In this document: positions 32,404 through 44,602 of the stretch, in pieces | Position numbering within the stretch: position 1 is the first letter of the stretch | Layout: every line of letters begins with the position of its first letter | DNA from: Ostrinia nubilalis | Lineage: Eukaryota > Arthropoda > Insecta > Lepidoptera > Crambidae | Assembly (NCBI RefSeq): GCF_963855985.1 | Contig: NC_087107.1 | Span: forward strand, 9,114,001-9,178,000 | Length of the DNA stretch: 64,000 nucleotides | Direction of reading: 5' to 3' | Translations under genes and position numbers: made by a program | The notes under the pieces: model-generated | The model's database searches: none | What the model saw: the letters and a program-made list of their open reading frames with translations, nothing else | Told to the model about the DNA's origin: nothing

Positions 32404-34650
32404 GTTTTATAGGAGTAAATTTTCTTTCGATTTGTGCACCACCGTCTTACTAAGCGATCACTATCTGAACTTTTACATAATTAGAAATAAAAGGATGTCC
32501 AAGGAGAAACAAATGTATCGATGAATACATCTTCACAAACTTTCCTGTTTATCGCGTTTATTGTAGATTTATTCCTACTCGTTTGTACTGCCATTTTGAT
32601 TTTTATGATGAGCTATAAAATACATAGCATTGTAGTAATAAGCGTGCAGTGTTAATCAAAACGCGAAGATAATTTATTACATGATTCACTCGTAAGTCAG
32701 GTAGCTTGGTCGTTAAGTATTTTTTGATTTGATTGATTTCTTTGACAGATTTCAGACTCGTGTAAAAGAGTTTCTTATCGCCAGACTAATGCGATGTGCA
32801 GAAATGTTTTATTACAACAGATCTACGTACCTACTGCACTTTTCTGTTTCATCTTTTTCATGTACTTTAAACTGGTACGAGTAGTCTTATATGTGAAAAG
32901 GAGGCAGAGCTATAAAAACCAAGTTCTATAAGAAACGTTTTGAACATTAACTGGATGGGGTTAACGGAATGTATTATCCAGTAATTTGTATATTATATCA
33001 CAAATAACAAATTGGTCTTGTTTAACGCAAAAGACTGTGAAAGTGTTAACGGATCATTGCGTGCGCGGTCACTACAGCGAAAGTTTGGCCGCTGTCACTC
33101 TAACCACACTCGTCAATTATATCAATCAGTGTATTGACTACTACATTTTTAATCGCCATTTCTCCTTTAATACCCTTGAAGGAACGTGAACAAACTCTAT
33201 TCTATTTATTTAGCTCGCTTTTTTAAGGCTCTGTATAACTTGAAAATTACAATATCAAGACAAGAGTAGGCACTAAGTAGGTACAATTATTTTGAAAAAA
33301 GGACCATAAAAGAAGTAGGTATTTTAAAAAGCGCATTAATGTTTCATTTCTATAGTGTTAAAAGTTGTCATTTATCATTAGGTAAATTAACCTTTTACGT
33401 ACCTAGACACCAACACAAAAACAGGAAAACTACTTCAATTAACTCTTAAGTTAATTTAGGTATTTGTCGTCATTATGAAACCTATATTTCATCATACAAG
33501 TAATATATTACAAATAGCTTTATTTCGTCTCACTTCCGTTCTTATTACACTTCAAAAGAATTACTTGATAAAAAATAAATAGAACTAACATTGATGGAAA
33601 TAGAATATTAAAGATTTCTCGTAAAACCATGTTCCAGTTTTCTTATAATAACTAGTTTATAACTTATGGTATAACTATTGCTATTATGGGCGATTTCGAT
33701 GTCAGATGAAATGGTAATTTCAGTTTGAATATTAATGTATATTATACACATTACCCTTGTATTTATGGCTCCGCCATATTGGTGCAATTTCACTGGGAAA
33801 TAAGCATAAAGTCTACCGATAAGGTATCTTATGAGGCACATGTTTATTTATAAATTATAGAAACGTATATAATGGTCGATTTTATTTCCTTTCCTAGTCA
33901 TATAATTTCCTGTAAAGGCGCTCCCTTCACTGGACTATTTGCGTGTAGGAAAAAAGTAAGGTTTGATGTAGAGTCTATGTCTAGGCTATAATCTACTTAC
34001 ATTGTAGAGTAAGGGTGTTTGTTTTCAAATCGAATATTATTCCACGTTTTGTTATACATAATTAAATCAGCGTTTTAAGAATACGAGTGTGTCAAAACTT
34101 AACTATGAACCGATTAAATCACCTCCTTATAAACTCTTGAGGAGTGAGGAATCTTACTTAACCTGGATGTAAAATAAATAGACAACAATAACTTATATTG
34201 ACACGCTTAAAACCAATTAAAAACCCATATCTATTCACGACCACGTATATGGCATGTTACGAACAGTAACATAGTTTAATTGCTTTGATATTTTGGCAAC
34301 GATGTGCAAATGCAATGTTTTCGGCGCGTTTGAAACGGAAAGTTTAGCAATTAAGTTCTTTTAAATCATTTCGTCAACCCTATTGCGATTCGGTGTCGTT
34401 TTCATAACCGAGTGTCGCGAGGAAATCGATTTCATTGACTACTAATCGGTTCGTTGTCACGAGCCATTGGTTCGATTAGTTGCGTTTCGCGGTAGAGACG
34501 CCCTTGGAAATGCGACTTTGTCGATCGACGTGTTACATTGGTTGACAAAACTCGTATTTTAAAGTCATAAAATAATTCTAGATGTGTGCAATAGAATACA
34601 ATAGAATAGAGTCCATATTAGATTTTAAACTTTCGCGTTCCATTTTAACT
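32404..34650. other. Stretch with nothing recognised
   Basis: AT-rich DNA with chance ORFs on both strands. No splice-bounded exon or repeat ends seen. Confidence 0.35.
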
Positions 34651-34654
34651 AAAT

Positions 34655-34760
34655 AAAACCCCGTCTGCAGCATAAGTAGCAGCCGAAACGTCAAGCCGTG
34701 AGTACATAATGTAACTCATTAATAAACGTCGCGTTAAGACCCGTGTCTTAATATTTTAGA
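34655..34760 (+). repeat. Dispersed repeat fragment
   Basis: Contains GCAGCCGAAACGTCAAGCCG, AACTCATTAATAAACGTCGC and GTTAAGACCCGTGTCTTAAT, words I know from lepidopteran interspersed repeats. Boundaries and class uncertain. Confidence 0.45.
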
Positions 34761-35664
34761 GTCCATATTTTTTTGTTAAAAGCGGTTAGCAGGTATCATT
34801 ATTGACTTATGTATATTGAGTAATAGCTGCCACGGAAATTGACACGTTATCTTGACTATAATGCTTGTAAGTAAACTTAACAATCACTGTCAACAAACAT
34901 TGGTCTTTAATAATTAGTAATATATTATAAGTTAATGTAATTTTATTACGCGATTAACTAGGTATACAGGTTTATCGATATATCTGAAACAAAAGATGGA
35001 CAGTCATCACTATTTTTTTATTTGCCTTGCGTGGCATAGCGCATGGCGAGGCCGACGGCACAGTTCGCGGACTTCACGATGCGCTTGCGCTGGTATTTCT
35101 GTCGGGAATTCATACATAAATGCATTTATAAGATAATTGTTGCGCACTTCCGTCGCCGTCCGCCGCGGGCGCAGAAATACCGTTGTTCATAAGGTTAAAA
35201 AGCCCAAAGTTTAAGAATACTGACCTATATTTTTGAGAAATCGATTACCTAGTCTTGTGTATTCATAAAAAATGAAAATTACCGTAAACAACATTATCTT
35301 ATGGCCTGTCAGACGTCGGCAACCTTTTAAGATGGAAGAGCAAGGAGTAACAATTTCCAAAATTTTACAGTCTTTTAAAGAGCAACTTTTTTATTTGCTG
35401 ACTTCCGTGATGAAGGCTGCACAGCACACAAGTTTGTCATGGTGTTGCCAGCTTTGAAGATTTTATTTTTGACTAAAGTAACTGAAGACAGCTTTACATT
35501 GATAAAGTCTGAAATAATTAGTGAATAAACAAGAATTAGCCTAAAAGTAGTTTGATATTAGGTTACCAGAAGATGTGATCATAAAAGATAATATATTTGA
35601 AAATAACTTAATCTCACGCGCAGGTGCCTACTGCGGATATGGATCCGCTACTCATTCACATAAG

Positions 35665-35735
35665 GTCGACAGCCTAGTGGGAAACAAGCCGTACTCGCGT
35701 CCGACGTTTGATTCCCGACGTATAACAATAAAAAA
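35665..35735 (+). repeat. Possible tRNA-derived SINE head
   Basis: GGTCGACAGCCTAGTGGGAA resembles a box A region and GTTTGATTCCCGAC resembles box B (one or two mismatches), spaced as in SINE promoters. An A-rich tract follows. Confidence 0.35.
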
Positions 35736-35739
35736 AGAA

Positions 35740-37960
35740 TATCAATAAAAATATTTTCTAATAGTAGGTACCTACCTACTGGTTAGAAAAAAGTAGCTAT
35801 AAATACTGACTTTCAGGGGGAATGGATTAATCGATTTATAAAAGAACAAGGTTTAAAGTTATAAATCGTAGACATTAATATTTTATGTTTCCGCTTGTAC
35901 TCAATTATACAATTTTTATATTTTATCCAATCAAAATTACACAAAATCGTCCTTTCTTTTCCTTTTAATTTTAGTGGCAAGTCTGTGTCGCTAGATTAGC
36001 CTTTATAAGGTAGTTCATCCTATAATTTCCTCTTACTCAATTAATAATTTTGTTTACTGTTAGTTGTTTCTACTTGGCGGATGTTATTTGTTAGCGATAT
36101 TTATAAGTTCTATTCTTACACTATCTCCCGCTGCGCGACAGTGTATCCATATTATACTCCGTACACTCCAGTGCAAAACAAACGATCGCCTTTTTAATTA
36201 TTATATATCATTATCAATTTTTATAAAAAAAAACTGGTAATCAAAAAGCTAAAATTGGTATTAAATAACAATTAATTAATTATGAAAAATGAAGTGTTAA
36301 AATACATTATACTAAATCAATCTAACTTAAATGCTTTTCAATATTAATTAATTTGATTGCTATTCAATATAAAAAGAGAAAACTGTATCTTTTCTATTGC
36401 GTTAAATAAACATTACGCAAGTGTAATTATTTTGGTGTTCGTAATTATTGATTAATGATTTTTTTTATTTATCTGGACAGTTTTGACGTGCAAGTGTCAT
36501 CAATAATCAGCTAAGATATTTGACGATTTGTTGGTTTATTTATTTATTAATTATACATACACCACTCAAAAATATGATATATTAGTTATTAAAAAATGTT
36601 AGGTTGCTTTTTTTGCATTTGATTGTATATGTCAGTCCTCACGGCACTGGTTTTCTTCCTTTGAGTCATGCGATACGATTCTGTATGTATGTATGAGACT
36701 AATTGATAAGCGTAATAAATGGGACGTCAAGAATGAAGACCATACAAATAGATAATGCATTGGATAGGTCGTATCCACGGAGTATCATAATATAACGGGT
36801 TTGGGAAATGTGTGTATGTACGTAGAGCTGCTACTTTCATGTTTTAAAAAATCCATAAATGTATGAAATACGTGGCTAAGTCCTAGGGTAGATAAATGAA
36901 ATTCAATTAAATAAAATATTTCGGTTTAGGTGGATAACAACATGTTAGAGAAGTGGCTTGATCAAGTCGCTAATGTCGCTATTTTATTTTAATCCCTTTT
37001 AAGTCTGGAGAAGATTAAAAAAATGAAAAATTCCCGGTTAAATGTAAAACCGGGAAAACCCACGGGAAACAGTATAATCTCGCAATTCCTGCCGAAAGCA
37101 TGTGAGGAGTAAATAAACGCACAGAATTAGAACTATCTGTAACCAAACATGTAGTCGGCTTACACGGCCGTTACCCAAACCCGTTTAGAGGCGCCTATAA
37201 ACTCCTTTTTATTTGATACTTAACGTTTCTGCCGAGTAAATCTTCTGCCTAAAAGATTTAAAAAGAAACAATGTAACTTTATTGCAATGACTTAAACAGA
37301 AAAAGAATCGTATTACAATAAAGTAGGTAGTAATAGTTTTTTTTAGAAAATCGAATTAATTTATTCGGTGGGTTGGTGGGTCCACAACAGACCACCCCCC
37401 AAATCAATCAAATAGGGTTTGGCTAGCTTTTTATTTTGTTTCTGGATATAAAATTAGGTAGGCCTTTAGTTTCTAGCAAATAAATAAGATTAGCGTATCA
37501 AGTACCTTACTAGGAAGTAGAGCTGTGTGTGTATTTGGAAAAAAATATAAAACCGGTTAGGTAAAAACAGTTTTTCAATGTTACCTACCTCTGTTATTTG
37601 CCCCGCAATAGTATTATTTTAAAATTAATAACACCATTGTGATAAAGAAAGAGCCTTGAAAGTCTAATACATGAAGATTGTATCGTTGATTGCAATCATA
37701 TAATGGAGGAGTACCGCGAGGGTGGCCTCTGAACCGCGAAGTTTCATTCACTTTGCAGCTTTTTTAATAACTTAAGTGCCTTTTGACCTCGTTTCACCTA
37801 AGTAGACCTACAGTGGTCATTCACTTCACTATAACCTTAAGTAAGGTAACAGGCAAGTTTTTAAAATTAAGTAGGTACAACTGTAATACATTTCTTCAAA
37901 GCGAGATTGAACTTAATGTAGGTACCATTTCTAGACTGCATCTCACTCAACATCAGTATG
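35740..37960. other. Stretch with nothing recognised
   Basis: Very AT-rich. A small inverted repeat (TCCCGGTT / AACCGGGA) lies at about 37032-37056. No coding features. Confidence 0.35.
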
Positions 37961-37962
37961 CT

Positions 37963-38130
37963 TACCATGAGTTTACGTTAGGTGTACTCGCTAGCGAATG
38001 CGTCAAAAAAATCTATGAAGATTTTAGTTCTTAAAAGTAGCCGCTAGGGGCGCTGTACAATCTGTCATACATTTAATGTCATTTTTTTACACATTCGCTA
38101 GCGAGCGTAACCTAACGTAAAGTCATGGTA
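37963..38130. mobile_element. Palindromic MITE (family C, copy 1)
   Basis: Ends ACCATGAGTTTACGTTAGG and CCTAACGTAAAGTCATGGT, then CTCGCTAGCGAATG / CATTCGCTAGCGAG. The interior GCTAGGGGCGCTGTACAATC and CATTTAATGTCATTTTTTTA is shared with the copy at 63648-63875. Confidence 0.7.
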
Positions 38131-38522
38131 ACACACAGGTGTGATTGCAATCAAAATACCTGCGTTGTACTGCATAAAAATGCGTAAGTGACTTTTCAAA
38201 AGTTGATTTTATTGTTACTAGTTTAAGCTTACATTGAAACAATCACGTTATATTTATGTAAGATGTCCATTGTATAACATATTGTGAGTGGTCGAGCGAG
38301 TTCCAAATGTTTGTCACCGCTTATGCAAACAAATTAGATATGCAGATACTCGTGTTTACTATTATCCAACGGACAACAACAGATTGTTGTCTACGAAGTT
38401 GCTGGTAACATCGAGAGTTGATTCGAATTCGTAATAGAATTCATCAGACTTCGCTACTCGCTTCAGTGTGCCAAAGAAAGTCTATCGTAGTGTGTCTCAA
38501 TACTTTATCTCAATAAAACCAT

Positions 38523-38620
38523 CATCATCATCATCGTCATTTCAGCCATAGAACGTCCACTGCTGAACATAGGCCTCCCCCAATGATTTCCATAGTGACC
38601 GGTTGGTAGCGGCCTGCATC
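38523..38620 (-). mobile_element. 98-bp LINE tail with exact 12-bp TSD
   Basis: Begins CATCATCATCGTCATTTCAG and ends GTAGCGGCCTGCATC. CAATAAAACCAT is present at 38511-38522 and 38621-38632. Minus-strand orientation with a (TGA)n-like tail. Sequence related to the copy at 7132. Confidence 0.85.
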
Positions 38621-39022
38621 CAATAAAACCATAGGCTGAAACATTGGGACTCTATCATAATCATAAGAATATTTGTATCTTCTTTAGAGTTTTTTGCAAC
38701 AAATTCAATTCAAGTACATTCCTTCTTCCAGATAAAAAAACCTAGTCATAAGAAAAATGTTAAGCAGTTAGTGTTAAAACGTAACATAATTTGAGTTCCA
38801 ACTCACACATTATTGATATTTCTGGCCACTCCTATTTAACGTTATATCTATTTCTGTGACTACTTAATGGACTAACTATGTATTAAAATACTTATTTATA
38901 TGGATTAGTCGACTGGTCGTGTTCCTCAAAGCTCAGACAAATCATGCTTGCTGTCATTTGCTGCACTTACTCAATTACTCATGCATGAACATTTTCTCAT
39001 TTTCTTTTTGACGAACTTTATA

Positions 39023-39929
39023 GGGAAGGAGGGGCATGATGGGGTAGCGAGGTAAGACGGGGTACCGCACACATAGACGAAAATAGACGTTTGTGAATGT
39101 AAAACATTAAGCCAATAGGAAGCCTCATTCAACCGACGGTTTGTGCGAGAGAAACTGTGAGCTGGAGTGCACGCGTCTTGTGTCCACAAACGAAAAACTG
39201 TTTTAGTGTTTAGTCGATCTAATTTTTGGTAGGTTAAACGTCAACATTGTAAGGTAATTATGATCACCCCGTTTATGTCTTTTTGATCTTCGGTTACTAA
39301 TGTTGTTTATTTTGATATAGTGTGTTGTTTGCAGGAATCCATCAAACATTTTATTAGTTTTTTATTTTTTTGTTCAGAGCGACCTTATGAGGCAAGATGG
39401 GGTATTGGGTGTGGGGTATGATGGGGTATAATCCTCGCCTCAAAAAGAATCATAAAAACAAACAAAAGACCAAACCCTCAGCCAAACAACACAAGAGCAA
39501 CGATGAAGATGCCACATGCTTATATTGCAATGATGTAAACAACAATTTTTTGACATCATCAGAACCTTGGGTAGGCTGCCAGCTCTGTGGACGTTGGGCT
39601 CACAAGTCACAACGCTTGTGCTGGCGTGGACGATGAAGATCCGGAAGAAATACATATTTGTTTGTTTTGTGAGGACTAGCTTGTCACATCATGCCATAAT
39701 TCCGTTACCCCATCATACCCCATAGTATGGGGCAAGATGGTTTTTCATAATATTCCTATTAATTATTAATTATTAAAAAATGTGATAGGTTGATTCTCCA
39801 AAGACTGTACCAAATCATAGTTAGATTAATGACGTAACGTGCCATAAATTAATGAGGCCAATAAACATATTGATTAAGCTGTATTTTTATTATTTCGCTT
39901 AGCTACCCCATCATGCCCCCCCTTCCCCT
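39023..39929 (+). mobile_element. Non-autonomous TA-flanked element carrying a PHD-like finger
   Basis: The left end GGGAAGGAGGGGCATGATGG and the right end CATCATGCCCCCCTTCCCC are inverted repeats extending to GGGGTAGC / GCTACCCC, with TA outside each. The GGGGTA-GATGGGGTA word recurs inside on both strands. The TA target and the C-terminal zinc finger of the enclosed fragment fit a Tc1/mariner or pogo-related element. No DDE core is present. Confidence 0.7.
39397..39678 (+). pseudogene. Frameshifted PHD-like zinc finger from a transposase C-terminus
   Basis: The frame from 39397 gives a Lys-rich stretch, then ATCLYCNDVNNNF and WVGCQLCGRWAHKS, with CX2C pairs and the His of a C4HC3 finger. 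After about 39608 the frame shifts: the next residues of the finger (HNACAGVDDEDPEEIHICLF) are in another frame and end at a stop near 39678. Such fingers are common at the ends of insect CENP-B/pogo-like transposases. One frameshift breaks it here. Host protein origin is less likely given the enclosing inverted repeats. Confidence 0.6.
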
Positions 39930-39954
39930 AATGTAACTATGTTTCAAATGACTA

Positions 39955-40130
39955 ACGCCCGTATTTACAAACATTACTATGAGATCTCACGGTGCGCGTG
40001 GACGCACAGGGTGACAAATCACAGAGTTCTTTTTCTATTCAATGCTATGCGTTCGATTTGCTGCTTTACTGCTGTATCCACATTTTGGCTATAGATAACG
40101 TTAAATTCGTTCAATGTTAGCAATTTGGTA
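39955..40130 (+). repeat. MITE-like repeat (family D, copy 1)
   Basis: CGCCCGTATTTACAAACATT, ACTATGAGATCTCAC, GTGCGCGTGGACG and TTTGCTGCTT match the reverse complement of 52600-52770. Copies are inverted about 12.6 kb apart. Ends not well defined. Confidence 0.55.
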
Positions 40131-41670
40131 ATCGGAAATGGTCAAAATTTATTCAAACCCGTTTTCTCAATTAGTTTATACACACCACTAACCACAATGG
40201 TATTACAACTTACAACATTTTCGACTTGATTTAGGTACTTTTGGAAACAAACATTCGCTTGATATGAGGAAATGTAGCAATAAAGCAGTCGTAAAGCTAA
40301 ATATTACATTCAAACGCAACGCATAAACTGAAATAGCGACACAAAACTAGAAAGCGGATTCATGTTCCGAGAATAGTATTTGGAAATAAAAAATATTGAG
40401 CTAAGTTATGTAGGTATTATTCTTAAGCAAAATAAAATAAAAAGACCAAAATGGGTAGGATATAATCATAACCCATTATTATGCACATAATATTTTTCAT
40501 TACCCATTTAATTTAATTGGAATTGAGTTATGTGATGCTATACCTGCTACCAGAGGGTACTGCGGGCTCAAAGGGTGTCCTTCACTTCGAAATCTATTGG
40601 GGAATTTGGTACGGACTACGGATCTCTACCTCAGATGATATAAAAACAAAGATTCCTAGTGAAATTTTAACTTAAGTCTTGTAGAGATGACTGCACATCA
40701 GATTATACATTATTGTTGTACAGTCGGCCCTAATACAAAGACATTTGACGCGAAGCTTGACGTGCCGTAGTGTTAGTCCAAAAGGTAGAAAAAAATGGTG
40801 CGAAATTTTGAGCCAGCTATAAAATACATGATTCACACGTAAGTAAACTTAGAAAAGCTTCGCGAAAGCTGCGGTGGTTGAACTTCGGGAGTTGGCAGTG
40901 CCACAGCACAGGGTGAACACACCTGTCAGCTGACTCATGCGCGCGCGCCGCTCGGGAGCGTTCGGGAGCGCTCGGGTATCTTCGGCTCGGATTTGTGAGT
41001 TACTAAGAATAAGGGAACCGTGGAAAATATTGCAGCTTTTATGCACCCTCTCCTTGTCGAGGGAGAACGATAATGAGTTTTGTAGACAAGTTTTGCTAAA
41101 CGAAAGATAAGTCGATGCTGTTGCTGATATAGAAATTATTAATACCCAGGGAGATATAAGGCTTACGTACTATCAGACAGTTAATTTCATATCACCTACA
41201 GCAAGCAGCGTTGGTGCAATAATGGATCAGACGGTGGCAAATTTAGATAAGCTTTCATTGAAATCGGTTTTTGCGTAATTTTCTAGCCAACTACCTGGTA
41301 CTAAAGAACGCTTCAATACTAGAATCCCATCCAATGTAAGTAGGTATCTATCTTTCAATGTCGTAGTAAAGATTTCTTTTTGCTTCAGTACTAAAGTGAA
41401 TCCAATTACATCACAAGAATTTTGCTTATGTAGAGACGCCTAGATTCTCGCTCTTAACTCTCGGAAAACTTTAATAAGCGAATTGAGCAATAGCGCCATT
41501 CATAATTATGGGAAAATGTCTTCGATTAAAGGACAGGATGTGCCTGCGCACAGAAATAGCCTCGAGTAAACGCCCGCTTCCCGCGACTGAAACAGGACAT
41601 TCTGGGAAAGCAGGAATATGGAAGGTCATCGGGTCATCGCTTTGAACTTTCAATTAATTAAATAGCTATT
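40131..41670. other. Stretch with one GC-rich patch, no gene seen
   Basis: Mostly AT-rich. At 40850-41000 is a CpG-rich patch (GCGCGCGCCGCTCGGGAGCG, then CGGGAGCGCTCGG). It could be a promoter or non-coding first exon, possibly of Spec2 on the minus strand, but nothing ties it there. Confidence 0.3.
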
Positions 41671-41796
41671 CTAAGGCTGAGTTGCACCACCTAACTTTGA
41701 CCGTTACTTTAACGATAACCGGTGTTTTTTGTATAGAGCTTGACAGGTTTTTGACGTTTGTCAAAGTTAAAGTAAGATGGTGCAACCCAGCCTTAG
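41671..41796. mobile_element. MITE (family E, copy 1)
   Basis: Ends CTAAGGCTGAGTTGCACCA and TGGTGCAACCCAGCCTTAG are near-perfect inverted repeats over about 20 bp. The interior ACGATAACCGGTG and TTGTCAAAGTTAAAGTAAGA is shared with copy 2. Confidence 0.8.
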
Positions 41797-43340
41797 AGGT
41801 AAAAGCATTCAAAATTGAGTGACAGATGTTACGGTCTATTTGAATTTGTCGTTTGAATAGACGTATGAATCCAGTTGGTTATTAGAGCGAGAGCGGTATC
41901 TCACTCGTAAGAGACATTATACGAGATTTTTATCTTTAGTAGTAAGTAGAGTCACCGGTTTATCGATAGAATCTGTTGTTGATACAATAGGCAGAAGAAA
42001 TACATAGATAATTCGAGAAGTATGAAGCTGCACTATTTACTTAATTAGATAATAGTGATACTTTTAAATGTCGTTACAGATTACGGTTCACATAGTTTTT
42101 TGGCAGAAAAACTGTGAGAAATACTGTTGCGTGATAACATTAAACTAAATAAGTTCTAATTTGATTTGTCTCTACTTATAAGTGTAAATAGACGTAGTGA
42201 TGCAGCTAGAAATCGAACGTAATGAATGACAAGCACAATGAAAGTCTTTAAATATATTTTTTTTATAATAGTCATGCCAAAAACTGTACGAGACCAGAAA
42301 TTGTCGTAAGCAGCTGCACCTTTTCAAAGGTGGCGCGTGCCAAAGTTGCATCTGCCATCTTATTGCATTCGCAATTTAAGCTGCATTTTGAAGGCATACA
42401 ATTGAAAAAAGCGTGTAAACAAACGATTTGCAGGTACAACAAGCTTAAAATGAAGGATCCGGAATAAAATGTGTAAATAACTTGGTTGGTAAATAATTTG
42501 GTAACTTCCATATTAATTTAACTCTTACTTGCCTGTAACTTCATGAACATTCAGAATTGTGATAAAAAACATCGCCAGTGAATCACAAATTCTTTCCAGA
42601 AAATCTTATCTAAATCGGTCCAACTGTTTTTGAGATAAATGGGTTCATTTGCTCACATTCCCTTTTTAAACACACAAACAATATTGCCCAAAATAAACGT
42701 AATTTTTCACTCAACTGCCAACCGTTGTGCCTAAAAAGGACTAAAAGAAAAATTTTGCTTTATACAGTGAAATTATTTTTAAGAATCACGTCATTCCATA
42801 GAATCGAGTTTAGCCCTTACAAATAAATACATACGGACCAACTTTACCTATTTACAATGTAAATAACAATGCACCTGACAACAGATCAGTTTTAGGTTAC
42901 AGGAAATGGTAGAATATAACAACAAGCGGTAAATGATTCATTGATGTTTTCCGTATTAGTTAACTGAAATAGTATCTGAGTAATTGTATACGGTAAATTT
43001 TGATGTTCCGATCGTTTGGTAACAAAAGAGTTCCAGGTTCGTGTTCCGGAAAGGAAGAGCAGAAGAACGTTATTAATCGACTCTAGCTTGGGTGTGCCTA
43101 CTGTCTATTGAACTTTTTATTTTATTTTGCCCATTGAAAAATATCAATTTGCACTGAGAAAAGCAAACTGGCGTGTTATCTACTGAATATTTTACTACAG
43201 AATTTATACTTTATGAATTAATTACTACAAATACTTTTCCGATTTTAGAGTTTTCCACTAACCAAAGTGAAGTTATTTTCAAAATACGAGTAAATGGTTC
43301 AACTACCCATTTTTCTCAGTGTATGAAGAATTGAAGATAC

Positions 43341-43465
43341 TTAGGGTGAGTTGCATCATCTTATTTTGACAGTAATTATGACGATAACCGGTGCTTTTTG
43401 TATGGAGTTTGACAGATTTTTGACGCTTGTCAAAGTTAAAGTAAGATGGTGCAACCAAGCCTTAA
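43341..43465. mobile_element. MITE (family E, copy 2)
   Basis: Aligns along its length with 41671-41796 (GAGTTGCATCATCTTATTTT, ACGATAACCGGTGCTTTTTG, AGATGGTGCAACCAAGCCTT). More diverged at its left end. Confidence 0.75.
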
Positions 43466-43690
43466 TCTCTGTCAACATGCAACAACAAACATATGAAGAT
43501 CAACTTGTATTTCTACGTTCAAGTGAAGTGGTAAACCTACATGTTTACGAGCGATCATGCGGGTCATAAATCGATACACAATGTCGATGTATGCGCCTGC
43601 GCATGACCCTGACTTGCGCAGGAGTTTGACGAAGATCGAACTTTCGGCCGTTGACACTGAACTCTGGATTATGGCAATACTTGCTTTAAA

Positions 43691-43716
43691 TACAGGGTTG
43701 ATTTTAAATTAAAAGA
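43691..43716. repeat. Truncated family-A MITE end
   Basis: TACAGGGTTGATTTTAAATT matches the left end of the element at 5383. The rest is missing. Confidence 0.4.
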
Positions 43717-44602
43717 CAATAGCATTAGAAACTAGCAGCTAGACTATTAGTAGAGGACACTTGAAGCTTAAAAACCTTTATTACATCTAAATTGCAATAT
43801 TTGGATAAATAAATAGTGTAAATGATCATCTCAGTAACCAACATCATTCTCAGAATATTTCGCGATTTATCAAAAGTTTTATCATAAATTAGTTGTTAGA
43901 ATTTAACATTCACGCATTCATGATTAGCTCATTAATTTTATTTTCGAGCTAAACTCTAATAAACCTATACTTTTTAGCAAGATCGATCTATAAATGGCCG
44001 CCACGCCGCGGGCGCAGTCTGCTCCACATTAATTGCGAAAACTTGGGCAACTGAGGTTAGATTTCCATTCATAAACAAAAACTTTAGTAGGTCACTAAAA
44101 TGTAAATAACGGCTTTTCGTAACAAGCGGATATCTGACGCATAGTGCTGCGTTTGCGCAATTTTACTATAACACCTTAAGAATGGCTGTTATTTTGGCAC
44201 ATAAAAGGTCAGAAGATAAAAGTTGGAAGAGTCTATTCTTAATGTCTAAATGAACGTAGAAACGATTACATGCCAGTAGTCCAGTCATTATAGTAAGTTC
44301 ACCTCGGAATTCGAGATACCCAGCTGTAAGTCTGTAAATACGTGTATATTGACACCCTAAAAGTTGTCTCAAAACCTACATATGGTAGGGTGTAACAGTG
44401 GCGGCGTAGCATAGGTTGGCACCCGGGGCGATCACCCCCCCCCCCCCCCCCCCCCCCCCTTCACAAGTCCTATGACACCCCCTGGTACCCCCCCCAGGAT
44501 TTTGGGGTTACGTACCGATATAGACCGCAGATTTGCCATGCAGATGTGCCAGTGAGTACTAATATGCGCGACTTGTGTCACCCCCTGACGCTTGGCACCC
44601 GG

